Shown piece after piece: positions 1 through 13,500 of a stretch of DNA of 64,000 bases. A program made the position numbers and the translations under genes. The stretch is taken from assembly GCA_964019415.1 (NCBI GenBank), contig OZ025889.1, forward strand, positions 3,722,399-3,786,398, written 5' to 3'. The first letter of the stretch is position 1. Every line of letters starts with the position of its first letter. This DNA is from Ianthella basta (lineage: Eukaryota > Porifera > Demospongiae > Verongiida > Ianthellidae). Below the pieces are notes generated by a model. It was given only the letters and a program-made list of their open reading frames with translations. It searched no databases and was not told where the DNA came from.

Positions 1-242
1 CAGCAAGTAAACTCGTCCTGAACATTTTTAACTAACCTTTGAACCAACGGCTTTTCTAAAAGCCATCAATTTGTACAAAAGAATTCACTTGTTCATTGTT
101 GCATGTGTATCAAGTGTATGATATCTCTCAAGAAATGCCAATCCTATTGTGAATAAGTGCTAACTACCTGAAGTCTAAGATACTATGAGTGTTTCTTGTA
201 CCACAATTTGTACACACATACTCTAGTTTTTGGGAGACCACA

Positions 243-3200
243 CTACTTGACACGACTCTTTGATCCACTAGTAGCCTGGACTTGTCCAATGACATTCCTC
301 AGGCTCACTTCACTTGTAGTTGTGGCAAAAATCTTGACATGTGCAGGCTGTGGGCTGGGTCAAGGATACTCAACAGAGTGTGCACAAAAAAGAAAGGTGT
401 ACATGCAGTGCATGCTGATCATGACTTGCGACTTGCTTCTAGGGAACTAACTACATACAAGACCACAGGGAAAAGTTAAGGATACTCCAAAGGCCTCTTC
501 CACTGCTCCTTTGTGAGTGCTGGATCTGGCTTTTGTCATTGGCTTCACTCTCTCTCCTTGCCAGTGAATGTAGGCAAATTTGACGGTTGGGATGCTGTCA
601 ACAAGGTCAATCTGTGCATGGAAGACAAGGGAGAAGGAAATAGGTTGGTCAAATATTGTTTGTTAGTCCAAGAAATGCTTTCACTACCCACAGAACTACA
701 CATTTATCGGTCATCCCACAGCACTCACCACACGGTATAGCACATAGGCTATAATGTCTTCCTTGAGGAAGTCCAAGTAGGGTGCTGTCACATCCTCAGT
801 TGCTGTTACTCCACTGCCAAGAATGGTTATGGGCTGTTTGATATCATTGTCGGTATATGCTGCCACACACCTACACACGACACATGAGCATGTTAACCAG
901 GAGGGAAGAGACAAAACAGTGCAACCTGTTTAAGATGGTCATTGAGTTAGATAGCCACCTCTCTAAAGCAGCCAGCCTCACTAAAACATTGCACTCTACC
1001 TCTGCAGGCCAGCCACCTCTCTATAAATGTCAGAACTGGCCCACAGGCGGTTGTCTCAGACAGGTCACACTTTCTAACACAACCTCCAATAACAAATTGC
1101 ACCTACAGTACAAGTGTCATTAACATGTACGTACGTACACACACACACACACTCAGAGTGTACAATGCATTGTATGTGCAGCCACACAGCACCTACCATC
1201 CTATGTCACTTTCATCACTTTTCACTTCTTTAAGAGCTTCACCAACACTGTCATCAAACTTCACAGCTGTGCAGGAATGCATACACATACGAACATAGCA
1301 TTGGTTGATGGAACCAAGCACAGAGTACACATACTATGCACACTGCATGTACGCATTGGACAGTTGTGCAGTGTGAGGAAGGGTGTATTGTTGTACAGTG
1401 TGAGGAAGGGTGTATCACTGTACAGTGTGAAGAAGGGTGTATCGCTGCACTGTGTGAAGAAAGGTGCATTGTTGGTTGTAAGACATTGTGCAAGTGGCTG
1501 ATTGCAGAACATACTAGCAAACTCATACCCCAGGAACAATCCCAACATAAAGACATTCATCACTTACCCGCTCCACCAGCTGCCACCTTGTCCACAGACT
1601 GCCCAGTGAAGCCAGAGGACTTGGCACCTGCTCCTTTGGTGCTGCTAGCGACAAAGCCACGTTCCTGAACAACAGGCAACACAGAGTGAGGGAGCACACA
1701 TACAACCATTCCCCAATCACCTTCATGTCAGTAACACAGTCATCCTAAATCCGACATACATACACTGCTGTCACATCCTCAGGTACAAGAAGGTGACTGT
1801 AATGTCACAGAAATGTCTGAACAATTGTTAACTTTGGCTAGTGTGCACCAAGCTACAATGGACATACATACAGACTGTGTGTTTATGGCCATTTACAACA
1901 GTGTATGGACATAGGATGTGGGGGACATAGGATGTGTATAGACATAGGGTGTGCGTGCTAATGACTGGACAGCAGCATGGGTCTTTAAGGCCGCATGCCA
2001 AGGACTATTGGTAGATGGCACACTAAAGTGTTATAAACATTAGCAGCCAGTGGTTGGAAGCTTGCATGCTGGAATGTAGGAACAGCACATTTTGCACAAG
2101 ACAGGCATCTCTCTGTGGCTGCATGCGAGTAACACTGCTACTTCTGGATGACATGAAGGTATGCGAATGTATGTACAGTATGTGTAAAATTATTACAAAT
2201 ACACTGGCTCCGGACAAACAGGCATTCACTTATATATGTACAACAGAGCACAAGAACAAACACACTACAACGTCCATTTTGCTGCTGTCTCTCAATAAGT
2301 ATAGACAACAAAGCTTTGTTCACAGAACAACTCTACATCTCCCTTTGGCCCTGTCACAACACTTACTGACACAACATGAAACGACTGCATTGGGCAGCCA
2401 TTGGTCCAAAATTGAAGGAGTATGTGGACACAAGACACAAATGGTGTACTGCACTATACAGACCAGTTGTACTGAGTGTGTGAGAATTTTTAAGAACTGT
2501 TCACAGTAACTACGTAGAAGCACATTCATATTGGACAGATATTTGAAACAACAATAGCAAGGGACTGTGTGTGGGAACACTGTGAGACTCACAGGCCTGG
2601 ATTTGCCTTCTGCCAACTCCAGCACTTTGCTCTTTGTACCACTGCACAAGGTAGGCAGTTGGACACTTGCAGGTCATTCCACTATCACTGCACCTGTCTC
2701 TCCCTCCGCTCTTGCCTCAACTATCACTCTACTTACACACTTACGTACCATGACGAAGTCATCCAGTGGGCAAGTCTTCAGTCACTCCACCCCCCACCCA
2801 CGCAGCTCACAATCACTCTATTCCGCACACCCACCACCTCCACCTACTCTGCCCCACCACTCTCACCAACTTCACCCCGCCACTTCCACCACACTCCACC
2901 CCGCCACTCCCACCCTGCCACTCCCACCCTGCCACTCCCACCCTGCCACTCCCACTCACCTAGTCTCCTGTAACTGCTGCTTGATCCCTTCTTCTGTGAT
3001 CTCCTCCTTACTCCCGACATCAAGAGCAAGGTGCTTCTACAATCAACAGGTGAGGAGACAGCACGTGTGCAGTGGACAAATGTATACAGTACACAAGTGA
3101 TGCACTAGAGGAACCGAGACATGTGTGGAAGTGGTAGTAAAAGATATGCGTGTGCATGCATGAACGCACACATGCACACATGCAGACACACGCACGCACA

Positions 3201-4478
3201 CAGACACACACCTGGAAGTGTGATTCCACTGCGCCGGACACCACGCCATAGCGTCCCTTAACAGTTGGCTTCACTTCCTGCCCCATAAAGCGAATGTAGA
3301 CAAACTTGACAGTGGCCGACACCTCAAACTGCTCATCAATTCTCACTATGAGGAAAGACGGAGCACAAACAGCAAGTTATTCTCAAGAAAATCATATGCA
3401 ACAGCTATGGAGGCTATCAATAATGTCATATTCAATGAATGTGACATGGAGGTACGTATGTATGGACATACGTTCCTATGTGACCTGCACTATGGTAACA
3501 GCGCACATGTAGTAGAATATTGTACATATATGCATACACTGCTAACTGTATACAGTATAAATTTGCATACTGGGTATTGTCACAGTACAATACTGTAGAA
3601 CAGTTGTCGTGGGGCGTGTACACTTAGGGATCACTGTGGATGCAAAGTCAAACCACCACACAGCAGCTGCAAATCTAACAGGCAGTCTCTAGCCTATCTC
3701 CTAACATTATGTCATTCATTACAACATTGCACATGAACGCTGTTCTAGATCGTGGTTTCTAGTATAGCACCATGTAATACAAGATAGCACCATTGTAATA
3801 CAAAATACACAGAGATACAAAATTGGCCTATTGAGTCACTAATTATAACCTGGGGGGTCATGGCAATCTGTCACACAAATTGAGTTAAGCTTATCACAGC
3901 AAACTACACAGCTTGCGTGCCCTCACCAAACTGGGCATTGTACAGTGGAACCTCTCTAAGACAGCCACCTGTAGGCCACTAATAATGACCTTCATAGAGA
4001 GGTGGGCTCTACAGAGGTAGATTGCATTGTTTTAGTGCTTTTAGGTGCCAGGGAGGCTGGCTGTTTAGAGAGTTGGCTGCTTTACACAGTGACTATCTTA
4101 GACATGTTGCACTGTACAGTATATGGTGGGCCAGACACACGCAATACAACGTGGCAATGGCAGGTATCCTCTCACGACTAGTAAGTAGGTAAGTATGCCC
4201 ACCATCTGCAGCCCTCACACTCCACATGCACACACTCCACATGTACTAGTGGACATGGACGGGATGCTATCTTGTTCCAGTGTACGTACATGTCTCCTTC
4301 TATGCAACAAAAACAGTATATCTTTATGGGTTCATCGCATCATAACTAGACTCATGTACAACACACATACGTACGTAGGGTACACTGTTATACTAATACA
4401 CAGCTCTGTCTTATGACTAATGAGCAATTTGTAGGTGTTTGGATGTGTGCACTGTGACAGTGTGTGTGTGTGTGTGTG

Positions 4479-4520
<42 letters not shown>

Positions 4521-7500
4521 TGTGTGTGAGTAGGTGTGTGTGCGTGTGCATGTGTGCACGCTGTGACATGTAGTGTCACGCACATACTAAGACCACCGAT
4601 CACAAGTACTTGTACATACACACAGGTGATGTTAGCAACACAATACATTGCACTATGATTAACCCCACGTACATGTACAGACATACGTAGGCTCACTGAC
4701 AGCTCCAGCTGTCCCCACTGCATTCCATTGATGCTACGGTACAGTAGCTCAGAAGTGTATGCACATAAACAATAGACATGCCCACACACTGCCCACCACA
4801 CTATATACGTACACTAACAATCACTGCCACCTGTGAGAGATAAAACATCACACAAAGACTAGGCAATCGTGTGTGCATTAGAACAAATTACCTCTTGGTT
4901 CGCACACATGTGCTTGCATTGTGCGTGTGCGTGCTTGTGTGTGTGTGTGTGTGTGTGTTTGTGTGTGTGCGTGTGTGTGTGTGTGCGTGTGTGCACACGC
5001 ACTGCCTGTTCTAATTCACTGTCCTATGCGCACATACACAACATTCACAGATGAAGCATGAACCCTTTAGTCTGATCAGTCTCCAGTCAGATCTCATAAG
5101 CTGGTTCCTACATCATATACATAGCAACACTGCAACATGCCAATACTCCTTTCCACAAGAGGCTAGCTGTACACTTCAAGCATGCAGATGGCTGCTTCAC
5201 GCACTGGCCACCACAAACAGGTGGTCTACTGCATAGTATTACAGAATATGCAAATACACCTGCAAAGTATGCTGTGCACGCATGCACAAGATCACAGTTG
5301 GGTGTCAGGTTACTTCAGACAAAGAGTGGGGCTAAGCTGTCAGAGCATTCCCAGGACCATGCTCCCACACACTGTTCTCCACAAGAGGTACAGGCAGGGA
5401 GCAGATGTTGACAGACCAACTACTTGCCCTTAGGCCTGCTTGGAATGCATCGACTGTGTCAACCACCTGGTTCAATACAGCTTACAAGGCAACGTGGGCT
5501 GTGTACAGCCCACCACTATCACCTACTGGTAATGATACTGACATTCCGTCCTCTGAGGGGTGGCTAGTGGAGCTTATTACAGCCTTGTCCACTTGCATGT
5601 GTAAGCAATAGTAGAAACAGGTAGACGATGGAGGTGGGAATGCGATAGAGGTAAGTGGTAATAATTCTATTTAGCACACAACCATTTGAAACACAACAGG
5701 GCCTGGATTGATACAGATGACTGTGACTGACGAGTTAGCACTTGTCAGTCACAGCACACTCTTGGTTGCCCATGTATGGACATGAAACAGAGCCACAACA
5801 CATCAGCACTCCCAACAGCCGAAGCAAACAATGTACATGTATAGGACTCACAGTAGCCGTATTGCACTTGTGTGTCGTCAAGGTAAGATACAAACTCTGT
5901 AACTCCTCCCCCACCTCGGGCACTGGTGCAGATCACATTTGGGTTGCCGTCAACATGGCAGAATAGAGCCCTGGTTGGGATGGGATGGGATGGGAGGGGA
6001 GGAAGAGAGTGGGAGAGGAGAGGGGGGAGGTGTGAGGAGAGTGTGTTAGGGGTGAGAGTGACAGAGGTGTAATGGAGAAAGGTGAGAGGGGAGGCCGAAC
6101 TACACTGGGTCCATCCACCTTCACTGAAGCAAGTGCAAGTGATGGGGCAACACCAGACAATGCTGCACAGCACCTAAGCCCAAGTACGTACGGTGTAGCT
6201 ATGGATTCAATACTGGCACACGGGTGTTTCGAAAGTAGCGCTGCCGGAATGTAAGTTTCTGCGCATGCGCAGAAACACGTGACTTGCCCGAAGCCTGGCT
6301 AGCGCGGGCTGAAGTTTATTCGACTCTTTCCCCCTCGTACAATATACAATGGGCTTCAAGCACCTTATACTGTACGACAGAAAAGTATTTTCAGTTTACC
6401 TACAGCGTGCGATGGTAAGCCAAAGTGCATACGGCGTAAATTATGCTGTTTGCTTTATCCAACGATTTGTGAATGTAATAATTTTCCCCGGGTTTTTGTG
6501 ATCAATTGTGTTAGTTAAATGTGAAGAGCAGATACGAAAGTTACTGTTGATCAACGTTTTATCTTGCTACTTATTTTTCTCAGCGCTTGTTTGGGGATTG
6601 TGTTTTGGCAAGTGTATGTATATATGTTCCGCTCTTCGAATGCGCAATGCAATCTGGGAATACTGTGTGTATTTCAGGACACTGGCATTGCTTGACTTGA
6701 CTTGCTTGACAGGATGTGGCATGTCTTTACTTTTACTTGCTAGGTGTTAAGGCACACTCAAGCCCTGGTCACAGCAGCAGCTTCGAATGAAACCACTTTG
6801 TCGGCACCTAACACGAGTGAAGAAAACAGCAAGCATTGGGGTCATGATAGGAAGGGATACTCTTTTTCGCCATCAAATAGCTACGGTTTCATTCGAAACT
6901 GCTGCTGTGACGGAGCCTTGCATGTGCCCTAACGCCTAGCAAGAAAAAGTGGAGAGATACTTAGACCTCGCAATGCCAATGTCCTGAAGTTTTCCTGCAT
7001 TGTGTTGTACGTTCTATAGATTGCGCAAATTCATAGAAAATGCAGAACTTATATACAGTGCAAGTTATAAAATACAGTGCAAGTTATAAAATACAGTGCA
7101 AGTTATAAAATACAGTGCAAGTTTAAAATGCAGTGCAAGTTATAAAATGCAATATAACTTGCAATATTTATTATTACTAGCTCAGTACCTGCCCTTCGGG
7201 TGGAATACTTCCCAGCCCATTTGCAATTTACCTAATCAAAACTATTTTATTGGGATCCTTCTGTAGATTCTTTCTGTAAAACTCATTGGGCACAATCTTC
7301 TGATGTTGATTCATTCAAGCTCAGGGGTGAACACGCCAACCATAGTAGATCACTCCTTGGATTGTCATGATATAGTTTTCCATGTTTGGTTTTAAACTGA
7401 AGTCCACATTCAACGAAAATGCAGTGTTTACCCTATCTCTTAAATATGGGGGCGATGGTAAAGATGCAAGAACTCAGACAGAATGACTTTAAGCCAAATT

Positions 7501-10500
7501 TTAGCTAAACCATGTTACTTTCATTACACTTATCTGTATCCTACCATGTTTGATTGCCATCCATCGAAATCAAAGGTGTATTCCCTGAACATTATCATCC
7601 ATTGACTTTGTACAATGAGATTTGAATACACCATGTGCAAAGCACACTGGGCTCCCTGCCCCTTGCATGCAGCTCTATAATAAAATTGTTGAATGTTGTG
7701 TGACACAATGCAGTATACATAGCCAGTAATGATAGTGCATTACAAGTAATAGTGCTATAGAATAGTTATAGTTACTTCTTACGCCTCTTTATTAGTGGTC
7801 GGGCTGCATCTGTGGATGGGCATACTTGGAGCTGATGCTCCTGGAATATTAACCTAAGCTGCTCCTGTGGATTCCGAACAGATGCATATGTACGTCCTAA
7901 ACTATTAAAAATGGCATGGATGGACTCCGCACCCTGCTCTCCGTGAAACCCAGGACAAAAGTGCCACCTCTGCATCCAAGGTACAATGTGGTCTTCTAAC
8001 ATGTGCATTTTTGGTGTCACTGAAGCCAGTGGAAATTCTTCTCTGTAATATGCCATGAATTCTGTCACATCCAGTCCTGAAAATATATAAATAAATAAAT
8101 AAATGGAAAAACTATATATATATATATATTTATCAAGTCTTGTGATGTGTGCATGTGTTTTAACACATATATCTACAGCTTATGACAAGGTACAATTTAG
8201 TAACTTACGAAACTGTCTTATGCCCTCATCTGAAATTGGCTGTGCTTTACTGTAGGTGTTATGGCACTTGGCGAACAGTTGGAAAAGTTTTCGGAACTTC
8301 CTTGACGTAGTTTCAGCAGCTACCACCAAGGAGTGGTCTTCCCGAGGTATGGTAGTAATGCAGTCACATAGTTTGTCTATAGTATCAGCCTAAAATGCAG
8401 ATCATTATTAACAACTCAGCAATCTAATTAACTTATTGCAGATTTAACATGTAATAAGTTACCTTGCAGCATTGGTGCACATGGTTGCCAACGAATGTGC
8501 TTCCATGATAGGCCTGGCGCTCTACCCCACATTCCTTCAGGGCCTTGTTCACTTGCTGCACGAATGGTCCTAGATGTAGTCTAAACTCAGGAGGAGTTAG
8601 AGACTGGACCTCCATTCTCTATATTGGAAAATACATAGCAGCAATTCACCATATCCTATTGTAAACTGGCAGTGATTCACTCTATAGACTCACTAGTCTG
8701 TCAGCTTGCTGCCTAAGGTGCTGTGCTTCCTGCATGAGTTGCTCCACTTGTTCCTGTACTTCACTGTTGTCTTGTGCATCCAGGGCAAACCATATAGCCA
8801 GTTGGTCATTGCTCTCAGCCATACTCTCGCACTGTTGTACCATATCTTCGTTGTCTGCTATCTTCTTTAGGGCTGTTATATAGGCATTGAAATGCTGGTT
8901 TGCCTCTGTAGATGTAGTTAGAGTTGCTGCTAGCTTCACATCCAACTCATGGCATGCCTCTTCGTATAGTTGAAATAGCCGTAGAAAGATCCCTAAACTA
9001 ATGTGTAAGGCTGGTACACACACCTAAATTGATGTACAACAAATGCCAATAGTTAAATTACATACTGTATAGCAGGAAATATTGACAGGCACACTCATAT
9101 TACGAGTGTGCAGCCCATGCATGCATGCACATGCGTTGCAGTTGATATGGCCCTGCTGAAATACCTACTGATGGAAGGACCTGTTCTCAACTGTGATGCT
9201 CTTTCAAAGAAGGAAACAGAACAGGTGAACGAACGCATGAGGGGAGCTCTTGTGCTTGGTGAACAAGCGAAGGTAGGGAAGAAGCGCAGAGCGGCACGTA
9301 CATCAGCTACACCCCTGATGAAGAGTGAAGATAGGGAAATATGCAGCTGAAAACGGGCCAGCCATAGCTACTAGGTACTTCACGGTACCTGGAACAACCG
9401 CATGATGTTCCCTGCATTCGTAGAAATAGTGCACAAACAGCTGATGGCTTTTTCTCGAGACATGCCCAACGATGGCACTCTTTCGCGTCACTGCCACGGC
9501 GTATGGATCTTTCGTATTGCTGCTTTCCCTCACACATGGCAACTCTTCATCAGCTGTTGGACTCCAGATTTCTTTATAAACATGGTGAGCATGAATGCAG
9601 CTCTCCACCTCCAAAGCCTCCATAGTAGCCGTTGACACATGCTCAAGCATCAATACACGCGAGTTGAGTGCAATTTTGTGACATCATTGGTCTTGGACTC
9701 GAAATCTGACAAATTTAAAACGCTCCAAATCCCTTTTTTCAAATCTGCCAAATTTGTGCCTGCCAATATTTCCCGCTATACGGTAGTGGCGGGGTTTTTA
9801 ATTTGGTGGATTTTCTGAAAACCGTCAAACCGCCAAATTTAAAACCCCGCCAATATTTCCCACTATACAGTACGTACATACGTATTAATGCCAGACTGGC
9901 ATGTTTACCTGATCCAGAGGGATGTTGAAGAAGTAAGGCTGGATGACGTTGTAGAAGAATTTTGCATTCTTGAGCATACTTCCTGCTGCCGTGAACTGGT
10001 GAAAGTCTCTCTCTAGTGTATGTATGGTTCGAGCTGCAGGTGTTTCTCTCACAGCAAGAGGAATTTTCATTTCTTGTGATGTGATGGTGCACCACAGACA
10101 GCAGTGTCGACCTGTGCAAAGTGAGAAGTCAGTTATTCTAAGGTTGACTAACAGTATTGAGGACTGGTGTATATAGCACAGTAGTGCTTACCAGTGGGCC
10201 CAGAGAGACCGAATATTCTACACAGAAATTCGTAGTCTCCGAAAAGGAAGACTCGGATACGTTTGCCCCTTTATAAAGTAATGATGAGAGTGATTTAGTG
10301 ATGTTACACATGTATGGTGTGTTTTAGGTGTTGCATACCTCCAAGTAGTGCCAGATTGTAGCCTGCTGACTTGATCAGTGTATGTGTCCAGTGCCAGATG
10401 TAGGTTGGTAGTGGAGTCTCCGGCCTTAAAACAACAGAAGACACAAGTCTTCTTTCCCGAGTTAGGTTTGTCTCGGTTGGCTATCTGCATCACAAATATA

Positions 10501-13500
10501 CTATATGTACTAAAGACACCCCAGGGACACATACACACAAATGATTACATCACCTGGAAGGACATCTTGAAGGAACCGCCTCCTTTGTCCCCTCCCACCT
10601 TCACCCAAATTTCATCATTGGGGATAGCATTGTCATGCCATGTGAGTGCTTCAGTTCTGTGTGAAGGTAATTGTAGGACCTGTGAACATGCTGCGTGTGC
10701 TTGATGAACGAAGACATACTGTATGTACAGTACATGTCACAAGAAACTTATGTCATTCCATTGAATTCTGCTGATATTCTGCGAAGCTGCTGCACAGCGC
10801 GCCGTGAAGCATCTATGCACAGTCCGTAAATCGTCTGTCTAGAGTCCGAAAAATGTGTCCTGTCCGCAGCATTTCTGAACCAGTTTCACAGAACGTCAGC
10901 TAGGCGATGATTCTAGCGCACGAAATTGTTTCTGTAGCCATATTATACGTAGGTAGCTACTACAGAAAACATGGCGGACAAAGATTCTAATCATGTGCGA
11001 TCAGTCGTATGATTCTTCTCAGCGAATCTGCGTATTCTCCATGGCGAATTTGCAGGCTATTCGTGAGGTTCTGTACAGACACCGCAAAAGTTTTTTGGAG
11101 TATTTGCGACCTACTGTAACTTTGCTGCCCATGTTTCGCATACTGCCCTACAGCGAATCTGCAGAATAATGTAAGTTTCTTGTGACAAGTACCATATGTG
11201 CATATAGTGTCTTAGAACTTACTCTTCAAGCTCATCCAGATAGGATAGTATCCTTCGTACTAAATCTGGTGTGTACACACATGGGGCTGCTCTCAGTTCT
11301 TCTCCGTTCGAGGTCGAAAATGAGAAAGGCATAGTTTCCACTTCTGTGTCACCTGCAGACCACTTCTTTGCCAACTCTCTCTCCTTCTTCTCGCTGGCAA
11401 GCTTGACTCCCCACTTTGCCAACCACCTGTTCATTGCAGAATGGACAAGAGTTACGTAGGTATGAAGGATTCAACAAATGTGGAGCTTTCCTTTATTAGC
11501 AGCACTAGAATTCAATGTTAACAGTTGTGTCTGGCTTTCATACAATGTAACATGTCCTGCATATGTAAATAGCTGCTATACATGAGTTTCTTATGGCAGA
11601 GATCATAACCAGTCCCATGGCCCCATTATAGTACCTTTATTGAGGAATTCTCACCTACGGATGCTCCTCAGTTTCTTCCAAGGAATGGCAAGATCTGCCT
11701 TCATTGCCAGTATATCTGCTACAGGGGTCTCATGGGGAACTGTGATGCCTGCTTCCCTCAACAACGTGTCTCTTTCATCCCGGTTTTGTCGAATCTCATG
11801 TGCTAGTTGAATCCTAGCTGAAGATAAGTCACCACCACTAACCTTCTGGCGGAGGGCAGCCAGATGCTTCGATCTATTCATTAATGTGCGTGGGCACGCT
11901 TCATCACTAGGAATTCTGCCATGAACAATTCTTGTATATGTGAGTGGCTGCGTGTAATAGTGGAAATTGTAATAAATATCCAGGATGTGAAAACTGGATT
12001 GGGTAGCCAGTCAGTGTCTATATACAATATATCACATCATGGCAACCAGGTGATATCTGGTATGTGAAACATGTTGTATCACACTTCAACTTGATGTGGT
12101 GTGTATTATTTATATCACACTTGAGTGTGGCATAAGTAATACATGTGTGTGAGTTGTGTAGCGTGTCAAACCACTAAGTTGTGCCAGCTCAGCATGTCTT
12201 TGGGGCCATAGTTTACTTCAGCAATGCTGAACAAGCTCAAATGCCTAAAACCGCTATTCTTTCAGCCCTATAGTGTAAATAGTATGTAGTGCATTATATA
12301 TACCACAGGAGCTATCTTCAACTGTGTTATGACATCACATCCCTAGTGGGTCAGTCGTCATATTTACATGGCCTGTGTGCATATATACCAGTTAAACGTC
12401 TTCTAGCTTGCATGCCCTACTTCAATAAGCCTGAACTGGATATGTGGACTAATTTACTTACTGGGCCTCCTGTTGGCAATGTGAGATCTTGATCTGTTGC
12501 CCTCTCACACCTTGAGTTTATCATTCGCCTGATGATGTGTGTGGCTGCTCTTTGTTCTATCATGGTAGGTGTTTTTTCAATTGGTGCATTTAGCACACTT
12601 CGTAGACTGATGGCTGATGGTGTGGAAGGAGCTCTTTGGCTAGAGTTTACTTCCTGCTCCGGTGGAGAATCCATGTCCTGCTCCCGTGGAGGGTCTACGT
12701 CCTGCTCCGGTGGAGGGTCTACGTCTTGCTCCGGTGGAGGGTCTACGTCCTGCTCCGGTGGAGGGTCTACGTCTTGCTCCAGTGGAGGGTCTACGTCCTG
12801 CTCCGGTGGAGGGTCTACGTCCTGCTCCGGTGGAGGGTCTACGTCTTGCTCCGGTGGAGGGTCTACGTCCTGCTCCGGTGGAGGGTCTACGTCCTGCTCC
12901 GGTGGAGGGTCTACGTCCTGCTCCGGTGGAGGGTCTACATCCTGCTCCAGTGGAGGGTCTACATCCTGCTCCAGTGGAGGGTCTACGTCCTGCTCCGGTG
13001 GAGGGTCTACATCCTGTTCTGGAGGTGCGCTTGCATTCATGTGCTCTGTAAGGTCTGTGGATGCAACATATTCTGCTTGTGATTTGGGGCGCCCTCTTCC
13101 CTTTGTCCGTTTTGGTGGCCTGCCTCCTTTCAGTTGCACATCTACTTTCTTACATGTGTTGCAGTCATGTCCTGTGTGTCTGCCCCACCTCTCTGGCTGG
13201 GTTGAGCAAGTGTAGTCATGCCCATCTCTTGCATGCTGTTCATAATGAATCATTGCCTTCATGGGATGGAGAGGGTACGTATAATTTGTATATAGTACTA
13301 GGATTGGTAGAATGCATGCAATTTTTTCTTCTGCATGTGTTGATGCACACCACAATAGATTTACCTGTGCTATAAAGTGAACCTATATGGTCACCTGTCC
13401 TGTTATTGCTGACACCGTATACTGAGATTTTGAAATGATTCAATTTGGTAGTGTGGCAGCTGTCAGGATATCTGCCGATATAATAGCCCACCACTATTCC

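Noticed and set aside
9108-9350. Plus-strand frame reading ALLKYLLMEGPVLNCDALSK
   Set aside because: The composition looks coding, but no splice partners or family could be found and it lies antisense inside a transposon intron.
12532-13215. Plus-strand Cys/Ser-rich and Leu/Arg-rich open frames
   Set aside because: They are the complement of the PPPEQDVD minisatellite in the minus-strand transposon exon, which fits splice sites and phase.
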